A stretch of DNA of 64,000 bases from JBGVSA01 sp041807905 (GTDB lineage Bacteria; Pseudomonadota; Gammaproteobacteria; Burkholderiales; Rhodocyclaceae). Shown here one piece after another: positions 14,856-23,273 of the stretch. Made by a program: the position numbers and the translations under genes. The stretch is taken from NCBI RefSeq assembly GCF_041807905.1, contig NZ_JBGVSA010000013.1, forward strand, positions 1 through 64,000. Reading direction: 5' to 3'. The first letter of the stretch is position 1; every line of letters begins with the position of its first letter. Under the pieces are notes generated by a model. That model did not search any database and had not been told where the DNA came from. It saw only the letters and a program-made list of their open reading frames with translations.

Positions 14856-16391
14856 ATGTTTGAAGGTCTTTCTCATCTGGGCACGGCCTGGGCCGGCTTC
14901 ATGAACATTCACTCGATCCTGTACGGGCTCGGGGGCGCTTTCATCGGCATCGTGGTCGGCGTCATTCCGGGTCTGTCGGCCACGCTGGTGGTGGCATTGC
15001 TCACGACGCTGACGCTTAAGGTCGACACCAACAACGCCATCCTGCTGCTGATGTGCTCCTACGTGGGCACGCTGTACGGCGGATCGCGCACGGCCATTCT
15101 GCTGAACATTCCGGGCACGGCGGCCAACGCGGCTTCGTGCGCGGACGGCTACGCGCTCGCCAAGCGCGGCGAAGCAGGGCGCGCGATCGGCATCGCCACA
15201 TCGGGCGCTTTCACGGGGACGCTGTTCGGCGTGCTATGCCTGGCGACCTTTGCGCCGCTGCTGGCGGAGGTCGCGCTCAAGTTCGGCGCATTCGAATTCT
15301 TTTGGCTGGCACTGTTCGGCGTGGCCATGTCCGGCATGATCGTCGGCGACGATCCAGTCAAGGGCTGGCTCATGGGCGTGCTGGGTCTGTTCGTCTCGCA
15401 GATTGGCCAGGACGGCCTCTATGCGCACGACCGGTTCACCTTCGGCTGGGATCAACTTGCCGGCGGTATCGATCTGATCCCTGCGCTGGTGGGCGCATTC
15501 GGGCTGGCCGAAGTCATCACTTCGCTGGCCAATCCGCTTCAGCAGAAAGTCATCGACGTCAAGGATTCGGTGCTGCCGCGCTTCCGCGAGGTCGCGCAAT
15601 ACTGGCGTACGGTGTTGCGCTCGGGCGTCGTGGGCGTGTTCACGGGCCTGCTGCCCGGTGTGGGCGAAGATACCGGCGCGTGGATGTCATATGCCGCCGC
15701 CAAGGCCGCCAGCAAGGAGCGCGACCAGTTCGGCAAGGGCTCCATCGACGGCCTGATGGCGGCGGAAACGGGCGACATGTCGTCCATTCCGGCGCACCTG
15801 GTGCCGTGTCTGTCGCTCGGGATTCCAGGCTCGGCGCCTTCTGCCGTGCTGATGGCGGCCATGATCATCCATGGCGTGCAGCCTGGACCGATGTTGATGG
15901 TCACCCATCCGCAGTTCATCTATGACGTCGTTGCGATGACGACGCTGGCCACCATCACCATCCTGATCTTCGGCCTGTTCTTCATCCGACCGCTGATCTA
16001 CGTGCTGCGCGTGCCGTACGTCATCCTGATGCCCATCATCTTCCTGCTCTGCGTGGTGGGTGCCTACGCGGGCGCGTCGCGGCTGTTCGACGTCTACGCC
16101 ATGCTGTTCGTCGGCGTCGGCGCGTTCTTCCTGCGTCTGCGCGGTTACTCGATGGCGCCGTTCGTGCTCGGCATGGTGCTCGGCGGCATTCTCGACAAGA
16201 GTCTGCGGCGCGGACTGGTGCTGTCGGACGGCAGCCTTGGCCCGTTCTTCACGCGACCGATCTGCATGGTCTTCGCGACGGTGACCATCTTCACCATGCT
16301 GCTGTACATCCCGGTGTTCCGGTCGGCGGTGAACAAGATCGTCACGCTCTGCGTGTCGTCGGTGCGGGCGCTCTTCGCCAGGACGGCCTGA
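14856..16391 (+). CDS. TctA-family large membrane subunit
   Basis: A 511-residue integral membrane protein with about 11-12 membrane segments. The TctA signatures are visible: GVIPGLSATLVVALL and GSRTAILLNIPGTAANAA near the N-terminus, and SLGIPGSAPSAVLMAAM in the second half. The ATG at 14856 has GGAG at 14846-14849; an in-frame TTG at 14844 overlaps that ribosome-binding site and is less likely. It carries the ion-driven transport pathway and works with TctB and the Bug receptor encoded just upstream. It is the last gene of the LacI-headed cluster; the next genes have their own promoter. Confidence 0.93.
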   Translation: MFEGLSHLGTAWAGFMNIHSILYGLGGAFIGIVVGVIPGLSATLVVALLTTLTLKVDTNNAILLLMCSYVGTLYGGSRTAILLNIPGTAANAASCADGYALAKRGEAGRAIGIATSGAFTGTLFGVLCLATFAPLLAEVALKFGAFEFFWLALFGVAMSGMIVGDDPVKGWLMGVLGLFVSQIGQDGLYAHDRFTFGWDQLAGGIDLIPALVGAFGLAEVITSLANPLQQKVIDVKDSVLPRFREVAQYWRTVLRSGVVGVFTGLLPGVGEDTGAWMSYAAAKAASKERDQFGKGSIDGLMAAETGDMSSIPAHLVPCLSLGIPGSAPSAVLMAAMIIHGVQPGPMLMVTHPQFIYDVVAMTTLATITILIFGLFFIRPLIYVLRVPYVILMPIIFLLCVVGAYAGASRLFDVYAMLFVGVGAFFLRLRGYSMAPFVLGMVLGGILDKSLRRGLVLSDGSLGPFFTRPICMVFATVTIFTMLLYIPVFRSAVNKIVTLCVSSVRALFARTA

Positions 16392-16424
16392 ACCGGAGCG
16401 ACGAATCGTTCGACCAACCCGGGA

Positions 16425-16475
16425 TTGCAGCATTCACCTGCCCTGACTATAGTTAGCTGTATGGCTAACTATAGT
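16425..16475 (+). promoter_or_regulatory. Leaderless promoter and overlapping operator of the ArsR-family gene
   Basis: TTGCAG (16425-16430) and TATAGT (16448-16453) are spaced by 17 bases, so transcription would begin at about 16460, at the ATG itself (16461). A perfect 12-base inverted repeat, ACTATAGTTAGC/GCTAACTATAGT, occupies 16446-16457 and 16464-16475 with a 6-base centre that contains the start codon. The operator therefore covers the -10 box, start site and first codons, which is the expected form of autorepression by an ArsR protein. Confidence 0.82.
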
Positions 16476-16829
16476 GTCTCGGTCAGCGAGGTATTCCACG
16501 CACTCGCTGACCCCACCCGCTGCGCAATCGTCAGCTCGCTGGGCTACGGTGCGCAGACGGTGACCGCGCTGGCAGCGCCATTCGACATGGCGCTGCCTTC
16601 GTTCATGAAGCACCTGACCGTGCTCGAACGCAGCGGCCTGATCCGCACCAGCAAGCTCGGACGTACACGTACGTGCGAACTGGTGCCGGAGACACTCTCC
16701 CGAGCCGAAAAATGGATAGCCGGGCAACGTGCCATGTGGGAGGCAAGATCCGACCGCATGGTCGAGTTCGTCGAACGACTTCACCAACAGGAGCAACCCC
16801 ATGTCACAAAACGCAGGAGAAAAGACTGA
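16461..16829 (+). CDS. ArsR/SmtB-family winged-helix regulator
   Basis: A 122-residue repressor starting MANYSVSVSEVFHALADPTR. The winged helix covers about 10-85, with the recognition region around LPSFMKHLTVLERSGLI. There is no cluster of metal-binding cysteines, so it belongs to the non-metal-sensing ArsR members that are commonly paired with START-domain proteins. An upstream in-frame start at 16425 would begin inside the -35 box and is rejected. The 3' end overlaps the next gene by 29 bases, so the two are coupled. It should bind the palindrome spanning its own start codon. Confidence 0.9.
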   Translation: MANYSVSVSEVFHALADPTRCAIVSSLGYGAQTVTALAAPFDMALPSFMKHLTVLERSGLIRTSKLGRTRTCELVPETLSRAEKWIAGQRAMWEARSDRMVEFVERLHQQEQPHVTKRRRKD

Positions 16830-17286
16830 TCCGCGCGACCTCGTGATCTCGCGCGTGTTGCGTGCACCGCGCGAAGCGCTGTGGCGCGCCTGGTCCGAGC
16901 CGGAACTGCTCAAGCAGTGGTGGTGCCCCCGTCCGTGGACGACCGACGTCCGGGCCTTCGATCTGCGGCCGGGCGGCGCTTTCCATACCTTCATGCAGGG
17001 GCCCGACGGCGGCACCAGCGACAATCCGGGCAGCTTTCTGGAAGTCGTACCCCAATCGCGCCTCGTGTTCACGTCGATGCTCACGGCGGGGTGGCGTCCG
17101 AACACGCCGTGGCTCGGCTTTACGGCCATCATCACGATGACCGACGAAGGCGATGGGTGCCGTTACGTGGCGCAAGTGATGCACCCGGATATCGCCTCGT
17201 GCGAGCAGCACGAGAAACTGGGCTTCTTCGACGGCTGGAACACCGCCATCACCCAACTGGAAGAGTCCGCCACCGCGCCGCGCTGA
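16801..17286 (+). CDS. SRPBCC/AHSA1 (START-like) domain protein
   Basis: A 161-residue single-domain protein of the Aha1-C/SRPBCC superfamily: VISRVLRAPREALWRAWSEP at the start, WWCPRPWTT and DLRPGGAFHTFM in the middle, and a C-terminal helix with GFFDGWNTAI. These helix-grip folds bind hydrophobic ligands; a specific function is not known for most. It overlaps the ArsR gene by 29 bases, a pairing seen widely, and is presumably controlled by that repressor. AGGAG lies 7 bases before the ATG. No terminator was identified after it. Confidence 0.85.
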   Translation: MSQNAGEKTDPRDLVISRVLRAPREALWRAWSEPELLKQWWCPRPWTTDVRAFDLRPGGAFHTFMQGPDGGTSDNPGSFLEVVPQSRLVFTSMLTAGWRPNTPWLGFTAIITMTDEGDGCRYVAQVMHPDIASCEQHEKLGFFDGWNTAITQLEESATAPR

Positions 17287-17583
17287 CTGCGAGTGGAGGC
17301 GCGATTCCCACAACATGTGCGGAGCAATCCTCCGAGGCGTCTCCATTCTTCCCGCCCGGCACGCGCCGTGCGCTGAGATTCACCCAGCCTGATTCCCGCC
17401 GCGCTTTACCGCGACAGGACGGGTTCTCTCTAGCACTCCATTGCGATTGTGATGGACCCCGGGGTCAGAGCCTGGCGGGCGGTCCCTCTTTCCCGCTGGC
17501 CGCGCTGGCGGTGCCTTCCTTCAGTCGTCCACGCCGGCACGGGCGCTTACGACTGCCTGCAACTATTACGAGTTGCTTTCAAA
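17287..17583. other. Intergenic region before the MarR-type operon
   Basis: About 300 bases without a supported gene. Short arginine-rich frames have no start signals. A GGACCCCGGGGTCAGAGCC segment near 17453-17471 resembles phrases often found in degenerate repeat elements, but no complete repeat or inverted-repeat pair is visible. Confidence 0.4.
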
Positions 17584-17620
17584 CAATTATGTTGACAATG
17601 ATTGCTCAGGCAACCAAAAT
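17584..17620 (+). promoter_or_regulatory. Promoter and MarR-type operator of the efflux operon
   Basis: TTGACA (17592-17597) and CAAAAT (17615-17620) are spaced by 17 bases, placing the transcription start at about 17627, next to the GTG start codon at 17628. An imperfect 21-base palindrome at 17584-17604 (outer arms CAAT/ATTG; seven of ten arm positions pair) covers the -35 box. This is the usual size and place for a MarR-family operator. Confidence 0.68.
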
Positions 17621-17627
17621 TTGAGCC

Positions 17628-18089
17628 GTGTCAAAACCAACCCCAACCCCTACAGAAAGTCACAACGGCGAAGACAGCGTCGGCATGCTGATGCACTACG
17701 TCCGCATGGGTCTCATCCGCCACCTCGAACGCGACCTCGGCGCCACGGGGTGCGATGTCAATTTCAGCCAGTTCCGTGTCCTCAAGGCGCTCGCCCACAG
17801 CGACGGCATGAATGCCACGGAGCTTGCCCGCCGCGTCGAGCATGACGCCGGCGCGCTCACGCGAATGCTCGATCGCCTGCAGGAGAAGGGCTACGTGATC
17901 CGCCGCCCGTGCGAAGGCGACCGCCGTGCGGTAGACGTGACGCTGACCGAAGCGGGCCGTGTGCTGTGGTCGTCGATGAACCGCGTGGCGAGCGAATTGA
18001 ATGCCTACGCCGTGTCTGACTTGACTGAAGAAGAGCAGAAAACTCTGACGGGATTCCTCCAGCGCATTCGCGCCACCGTCGAGCGCTGA
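17628..18089 (+). CDS. MarR-family transcriptional regulator
   Basis: A 153-residue winged-helix protein. The DNA-binding part is about 50-115, with NATELARRVEHDAGALTRML as the recognition region and a DRR-containing wing (EGDRRAVDVTLTEAGR). The GTG start fits the predicted transcription start, giving a leaderless message; the next in-frame ATG (17685) would remove much of the first dimerisation helix. The gene is followed after 24 bases by an outer membrane efflux protein, then membrane-fusion and inner-membrane subunits. It is the likely repressor of that pump, released by a small aromatic or drug ligand, as in EmrR-type systems. Confidence 0.88.
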   Translation: MSKPTPTPTESHNGEDSVGMLMHYVRMGLIRHLERDLGATGCDVNFSQFRVLKALAHSDGMNATELARRVEHDAGALTRMLDRLQEKGYVIRRPCEGDRRAVDVTLTEAGRVLWSSMNRVASELNAYAVSDLTEEEQKTLTGFLQRIRATVER

Positions 18090-18113
18090 ACCTTCAATTG
18101 CCGAAGCAAATAC

Positions 18114-19562
18114 ATGAAATCTCGTAACCTGTGGCCCGCCATGGCCATGCTGTTCCTGGCGGCTGGCTGCGCCAACATGCGCGGACTCGCGCCCGAAAAT
18201 GAGCTGACGGATATCCATTCGCTGTCGGCCGACAAGAGCCTTGCCGGCGCCAGACTGTCGGCCACGGCTTGGCCAGCCACCGATTGGTGGCGTCAGCTCG
18301 GCGACGCGCAGATGGATGCCGTCATCAGCGAAGCGCTGCAAGGCAATCCGGACCTCGCCATCGCCGATGCGCGAGTGCGCCAGGCCGCCGCCGAATCGCT
18401 GGGTGCGGACGCCGCGCGTTACCCGAAGATCGACGCCAAGGGCAGCTTGCCTGGCGCCCAGATTCCCGAGGGCGTGATGCCCGAGCTGGGTGGCAATTAC
18501 GCCACCATGAAAATGCTGTCCGTCGGCGGCAGCTACACCTTCGATCTGTGGGGCGGCGAGCGTGCCGCATGGGAGTCCGCACTGGGCGCCCAGCGCGCCA
18601 CCGAAATCGATGCCCGGGCCGCGCGCCTGACCATTTCGACCAGTGTCGCCAGCGCCTACAGTGCGCTGGCCTACGCGTTCCAGTCGCACGATATCGCGCT
18701 GGCCGACCTGGATCGCGCCAACAAGCTGCTCGACCTGACTCGCCAGCGTGTCGACGCGGGCGTCGATAGCGTGGCGCAGTTGCGACAGGCCGAATCGGTA
18801 TCGGCCAGTGCGGAACAGAAAGTGGCGCAGACCGAGCAGGAGATCGAATCCAGCCGCACGCAACTGTCGGTGCTGCTCGGCAAGGGGCCCGACCGCGGGC
18901 GCGATATCCAGCGTCCGCAGGCCCTGCACGCCAGCGAACTGGCGTTGCCCGACAACCTGCCTGCCGAATTGCTCGGCCGCCGGCCCGACATCGTGGCCGC
19001 GCGCTGGCGCGTGGAATCGGCCCGGCGCGGCATCGACGCCGCCAAGGCGCAGTTCTATCCCAACGTCAATCTGTCGGCCACGCTGGGGCTGCTGTCGGTA
19101 CACACCGCCGATCTGTTCCAGGCATCCAGCCGCTTCGCGCTGGTGACGCCGGCAATTTCTCTGCCCTTGTTCGACGGTGGCCGCCTGCGCGCCAACCTCG
19201 CCGGACGCGACGCGCAATACGATCTGGCCGTCGCCCAATACAACAAGACGCTGGTCGGCGCGCTCAACCAGGTGGCCGATTCGCTGTCGCGCCTGCGTTC
19301 GCTGCAGACGCAGGAATCGGCCCAGCGACGCGCATTGTCGAGCGCGCAGCAAGCATTCGATCTGTCGATGCAGCGCTATCGCAACGGTGTGGGCGCGTAC
19401 CTCGAAGTGCTCATCGTGCAGCAGTCGCTGCACCTGGCCGAGGACCGCATGGCCGACATCCAGACCCGGCAGATCGAAACCTCGATCGAACTGATCCGCG
19501 CACTGGGCGGCGGCTACCGCGCCGAACAGCCCGTTCCGACCGCCACTGCATCGACGAAATAA
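18114..19562 (+). CDS. NodT-family outer membrane efflux lipoprotein
   Basis: A 482-residue TolC-type outer membrane factor. The signal peptide ends in the lipobox LAAGC (Cys about 19), so it is lipid-anchored. Two related outer-membrane-efflux repeats are present, with the typical helix segments (ARVRQAAAESLGADAARYP and RAQFYPN-like KAQFYPNVNLSATLGL) and a C-terminal RYRNGVGAYLEVLIVQQSL. It forms the exit duct for the pump encoded by the next two genes; 12 bases separate it from the fusion protein gene. Confidence 0.92.
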   Translation: MKSRNLWPAMAMLFLAAGCANMRGLAPENELTDIHSLSADKSLAGARLSATAWPATDWWRQLGDAQMDAVISEALQGNPDLAIADARVRQAAAESLGADAARYPKIDAKGSLPGAQIPEGVMPELGGNYATMKMLSVGGSYTFDLWGGERAAWESALGAQRATEIDARAARLTISTSVASAYSALAYAFQSHDIALADLDRANKLLDLTRQRVDAGVDSVAQLRQAESVSASAEQKVAQTEQEIESSRTQLSVLLGKGPDRGRDIQRPQALHASELALPDNLPAELLGRRPDIVAARWRVESARRGIDAAKAQFYPNVNLSATLGLLSVHTADLFQASSRFALVTPAISLPLFDGGRLRANLAGRDAQYDLAVAQYNKTLVGALNQVADSLSRLRSLQTQESAQRRALSSAQQAFDLSMQRYRNGVGAYLEVLIVQQSLHLAEDRMADIQTRQIETSIELIRALGGGYRAEQPVPTATASTK

Positions 19563-19574
19563 CAGGAAGCCGCC

Positions 19575-20828
19575 ATGAGCGCCAACCAAGACAACACCAA
19601 CCTCCAGGCCTTTGCCGCCCCCGCCAATCGCCGCCGCCGCGTCATGCTCTCACTGCTGGCCGGCGTGATCCTCTTTGCCGCCATCGGCTACGGCTCGTAC
19701 TACTATCTGCACGGCCGCTGGTTCGAGGAAACCGACGACGCCTATGCCAACGGCAACGTTGTGCAAGTCAGCCCCCAGATCGCCGGCACTGTCGTGACCA
19801 TCGGCGCCGACGACAACGCGCTGGTGCACGCCGGCCAGTCGCTGGCCGCCCTCGACCCGACCGATGCATCCGTCGCGCTGGAACAGGCCGAAGCGAACCT
19901 TGCCCGCACCGTGCGGCAGGTGCGCGGTCTCTACACCAACGTCGGCAGCCAGGAGGCCGATCTGGCCGCGCGCCGCGCCGCACTCGAACGTGCCCGTGCC
20001 GACTTCGACCGCCGCCAGGGGCTCGCCGCCACAGGCGCGATTCCGGCCGAAGAACTGGCCCACGCCCGCGAGGCGCTGGCCACTGCACAGAGTGCGCTGG
20101 CCGCCGCCGAGCAGCAATTGGCCACCAGTCACGCCATGATCGAAAACACGGGCGTGCTGACGCACCCCGAAGTCAAGGCCGCCGCCGCCGCCGTGCGCCG
20201 CGCGTATCTCGATTACGTGCGCACCAGCATGGTCGCGCCGGTCACCGGCTACGTGGCGCAACGCAGCGTGCAGGTCGGCCAGCGCGTGCAGCCGGGTACG
20301 CCGTTGATGGCGGTCGTGCCGCTCGATCAGGTCTGGGTCGATGCCAACTTCAAGGAAACCCAGCTCCAGCACATGCGCATCGGGCAAGAGGTCGAACTGA
20401 CTTCCGACCTGTACGGCAGCGACGTGACCTTCCACGGCAAGATCGCCGGTCTCGGCGTGGGCACGGGCAGCGCGTTTTCGCTGCTGCCGGCGCAGAACGC
20501 CACCGGCAACTGGATCAAGATCGTGCAGCGTGTGCCAGTACGCATCGCGCTCGATCCGAAGGAACTGTCCGCGCATCCGCTGCGCATCGGTCTGTCAATG
20601 CGCGTCGAAGTGAACATGCATGATCGTCGCGGCCCGATGCTGGCGCAGGCGCCGGTGAGCGCTCCGGTGTTCACCACCGATGTCTACGCGCGCCAACTGG
20701 ATGAGGCCGAAGCGCGCATCGCCAGCGTGATCCAGGCCAATGCCGGGGGCCGTGTTGCCGCCGCGCCCGCAGCCAAGCCTGCGGCCCGCAAGATCGAAGC
20801 CGTCCAGGCCCGAAAGATCAGCTCATGA
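19575..20828 (+). CDS. HlyD/EmrA-family membrane fusion protein
   Basis: A 417-residue periplasmic adaptor. One membrane segment lies at about 23-45, after a short cytoplasmic N-terminus. The barrel-sandwich halves flank an alpha-hairpin: ETDDAYANGNVVQVSPQIAG and, later, YVRTSMVAPVTGYVAQRSVQ. The C-terminal 30 residues are Ala/Lys-rich. The arrangement matches EmrA, which links an MFS pump to the outer membrane duct. Its last 4 bases overlap the start of the next gene (ATGA). Confidence 0.92.
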   Translation: MSANQDNTNLQAFAAPANRRRRVMLSLLAGVILFAAIGYGSYYYLHGRWFEETDDAYANGNVVQVSPQIAGTVVTIGADDNALVHAGQSLAALDPTDASVALEQAEANLARTVRQVRGLYTNVGSQEADLAARRAALERARADFDRRQGLAATGAIPAEELAHAREALATAQSALAAAEQQLATSHAMIENTGVLTHPEVKAAAAAVRRAYLDYVRTSMVAPVTGYVAQRSVQVGQRVQPGTPLMAVVPLDQVWVDANFKETQLQHMRIGQEVELTSDLYGSDVTFHGKIAGLGVGTGSAFSLLPAQNATGNWIKIVQRVPVRIALDPKELSAHPLRIGLSMRVEVNMHDRRGPMLAQAPVSAPVFTTDVYARQLDEAEARIASVIQANAGGRVAAAPAAKPAARKIEAVQARKISS

Positions 20829-22381
20829 ATCCGCCGTTCCGCCCCGCCAACCTGGGGCTGTGCACCGTCGGTCTGGCGCTGGCGACTTTCATGCAGGTGC
20901 TCGACACGACGATCGCCAACGTCTCGCTGCCGACCATCGCCGGCAACCTTGGCGTGAGCTCCAACCAGAGCACGTGGGTGATCACCGCCTTTGCGGTGAG
21001 CAACGCGATTGCCTTGCCGTTGACCGGCTGGCTCACGCGCCGCTTCGGCGAAGTGCGCCTGTTCGTTGCCGCAACGCTGCTGTTTACGCTGGCTTCGCTC
21101 CTGTGCGGCATCGCGCAGAGCATGGGCATGCTGGTGGGCTTTCGCGCGTTGCAGGGCTTCGTCGCCGGGCCGATGTATCCCATCACGCAGGCGCTGCTGA
21201 TCTCGATCTACCCTGCGAACAAGCGGTCCCAGGCCTTGGCGCTGCTGGCCACGGTGACCGTGGTGGCGCCCATTGCCGGCCCGATCCTGGGCGGGTGGAT
21301 CACCGACAACTACAGTTGGCCGTGGATCTTCTTCATCAACGTGCCGATCGGTATCTTCGCCGCCTCGGTGGTGTGGAGCCAGATGCGCGCCAAGCCGTTC
21401 CAGAACGAAAAGCCGCGCATGGATTACGTGGGGCTGATCACGCTCGTCGTCGGTGTCGGCGCGCTGCAACTGATGCTCGACAAGGGCAACGAGGAAGACT
21501 GGTTCAACTCGAGCTTCATCGTCGGCACCGCCATTGTCTCGGCCATTGCGCTGGCGATCTTCATCATCTGGGAGATCACCGACCGCGACCCGATCGTCAA
21601 TCTGCGCCTGTTCCGTCACCGCAACTTTACGGCCGGCACATTGGCCCTGATGCTGGCGTATGGCGCGTTCTTCTCGGTCGGCCTGCTGGTGCCGCAATGG
21701 TTGCAGACCCAACTGCACTACACGGCCGTGTGGTCCGGGCTGGCCGCGGCACCGCTCGGGATATTCCCCGTGCTGCTCACGCCTTTCGTGGGCAAGTACG
21801 CCTCGAAGATGGACTTGCGCCTGCTGGCGTCGACGGCGTTCGTCGTGATGGCGGCCACCAGTTTCATCCGTTCGGAATTCATCACCACCATCGACTTCCA
21901 GCGTGTGGCCGAAGTGCAGCTCATGCAGGGCTTGGGCGTGGCGTTCTTCTTCATGCCGGTGCTGACCATCCTGCTGAGCGACCTGCAGCCGCACGAGATT
22001 GCCGCCGGCTCCGGTCTGGCGACGTTCCTGCGCACGCTGGCGGGGAGCTTCTCGGCATCGATCACCACGTACCTGTGGAGTCGTCGTGCCGTCGTGCATC
22101 ACGCGCAGATGAGCGAGACGTTCTCGCCCTTCAACCCGCACACGCAAGGGGCCATCCAGCAGTTCGGGCACGGCGACCTGCACGTGGCTGCAGCCAACCT
22201 GGAGCGCATCATCACGCAGCAGGCCTACCAGATTTCGTTCAACGAGATCTTCCACGCGCTGGGGTGGTTGTTCCTCGCGCTGGTGGCCGTCGTGTGGCTC
22301 GCCAAGCCACCGTTCCACAAGAGTGCGCCGGGCGGTGCCAAGTCCGTCGGCGGCAACGAAGCCGCCGCTGCCGCCCACTGA
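20825..22381 (+). CDS. EmrB/QacA-type MFS drug exporter (DHA2, 14 TM)
   Basis: A 518-residue inner membrane proton-driven exporter. It has the DHA2 motifs LDTTIANVSLPTIAGNLG in the first helix and GWLTRRFGEVR after helix 2, and enough hydrophobic segments for 14 passes. It is translationally coupled to the membrane fusion gene and completes a MarR-NodT-EmrA-EmrB tripartite multidrug efflux operon. The substrate is not predictable from sequence. A strong terminator follows 16 bases after the stop. Confidence 0.93.
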   Translation: MNPPFRPANLGLCTVGLALATFMQVLDTTIANVSLPTIAGNLGVSSNQSTWVITAFAVSNAIALPLTGWLTRRFGEVRLFVAATLLFTLASLLCGIAQSMGMLVGFRALQGFVAGPMYPITQALLISIYPANKRSQALALLATVTVVAPIAGPILGGWITDNYSWPWIFFINVPIGIFAASVVWSQMRAKPFQNEKPRMDYVGLITLVVGVGALQLMLDKGNEEDWFNSSFIVGTAIVSAIALAIFIIWEITDRDPIVNLRLFRHRNFTAGTLALMLAYGAFFSVGLLVPQWLQTQLHYTAVWSGLAAAPLGIFPVLLTPFVGKYASKMDLRLLASTAFVVMAATSFIRSEFITTIDFQRVAEVQLMQGLGVAFFFMPVLTILLSDLQPHEIAAGSGLATFLRTLAGSFSASITTYLWSRRAVVHHAQMSETFSPFNPHTQGAIQQFGHGDLHVAAANLERIITQQAYQISFNEIFHALGWLFLALVAVVWLAKPPFHKSAPGGAKSVGGNEAAAAAH

Positions 22382-22397
22382 TCGCCGCCTCGCCACA

Positions 22398-22434
22398 AAC
22401 AAAAAGCCCTGGTTCAAAACCAGGGCTTTTTGTT
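22398..22434. terminator. Bidirectional intrinsic terminator between efflux operon and sirtuin gene
   Basis: A 17-base-pair stem (arms 22398-22414 and 22418-22434) with a 3-base loop; the arms end in A5 on one side and T5 on the other, so it works in both directions. It separates the converging pump and sirtuin genes. Confidence 0.93.
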
Positions 22435-22453
22435 GGGTTCGCGGAAGACCGCG

Positions 22454-23191
22454 TCAGCTTTCCAGTCTTTCGCGTAGCGCGGTGCACGCTTCGCCGATCT
22501 TGGCTTCGATGCGGGCATTGAAGAATCGGTCCATCGAAGTCGGCGTGAGATTGATGATCGCCGCCGGAACGCCTGCATGTGCGGCTTCGGCCGGGATCAG
22601 GTTGACCGGGCCGACCTCGAGCGAAGACCCCATCACCAACAGGACGTCGGCGCGCGCCGCCAGCCGGAAGGCGCGCTCTACCAGCGGCACCGCCTCGCCA
22701 TACAGCACCACGTCGGGTTTGATGATTTCGCCGCACTCGCGGCATTCGGGAATTTCATGGTCCTGCACATAGCCCACGTGGTAGACCTCGCCGCAGTTCA
22801 GGCAGTGTGCCGTCATCAGCGTGCCGTGCAGCTCCAGCACCTCGTGGCTGCCGGCCTGCGTGTGCAGGCCATCGATGTTCTGCGTGAGCACGCTGACGCG
22901 CTTGCCGCGCGACTCCAGCCAGGCGAGGAATTCGTGTCCCGCGTTCGGCTGGTAATGACCGGCGAGCTTGATGCGGAAGATGTCGCGAAAATCTTTCCAG
23001 AAACCGACCGGATCGGCCTGGAAATAGTCGATCGACACCACCTCGGCGAATGAGCGATTGACAGTGAACAGGCCCTTGGCCGAGCGAAAGTCCGGAATGC
23101 CCGACTCAGTGCTCATGCCGGCGCCCGTCAGCACGGCAATGTGCTGGGCGCCCTCGATCATGGCAGCGACGCGCTGGATGCTGGAATTCAT
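22454..23191 (-). CDS. cobB: Sir2-family NAD-dependent protein deacylase
   Basis: A 245-residue sirtuin that removes acyl groups from lysines using NAD+ and releases nicotinamide and O-acyl-ADP-ribose. The signatures are GAGMSTESGIPDFRS (23-37), TQNID (103-107), the catalytic His122 in LELHGTL, and four zinc-ligand cysteines (130, 133, 150, 153). The length is normal for a bacterial sirtuin. The next gene upstream in the same direction encodes a nicotinamidase-like hydrolase, 82 bases away, which could consume the nicotinamide product. Confidence 0.92.
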   Translation of the reverse strand: MNSSIQRVAAMIEGAQHIAVLTGAGMSTESGIPDFRSAKGLFTVNRSFAEVVSIDYFQADPVGFWKDFRDIFRIKLAGHYQPNAGHEFLAWLESRGKRVSVLTQNIDGLHTQAGSHEVLELHGTLMTAHCLNCGEVYHVGYVQDHEIPECRECGEIIKPDVVLYGEAVPLVERAFRLAARADVLLVMGSSLEVGPVNLIPAEAAHAGVPAAIINLTPTSMDRFFNARIEAKIGEACTALRERLES

Positions 23192-23273
23192 GGTGCAGGC
23201 GGGTAATGCGAAGGCGCATGAGCATAGCAGAGCGGCCGGCCGCGTGTTTTTGCGCTGCGTCGGCCCGCCACGG

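Noticed and set aside
17453..17471. Short phrase resembling degenerate repeat elements
   Set aside because: Too short and single-copy in the window; no partner inverted repeat or second copy was seen.
17631..19589. A 652-codon open frame antisense to the MarR and NodT-type genes
   Set aside because: The plus-strand genes have clear motifs and operon structure; the antisense product has none.
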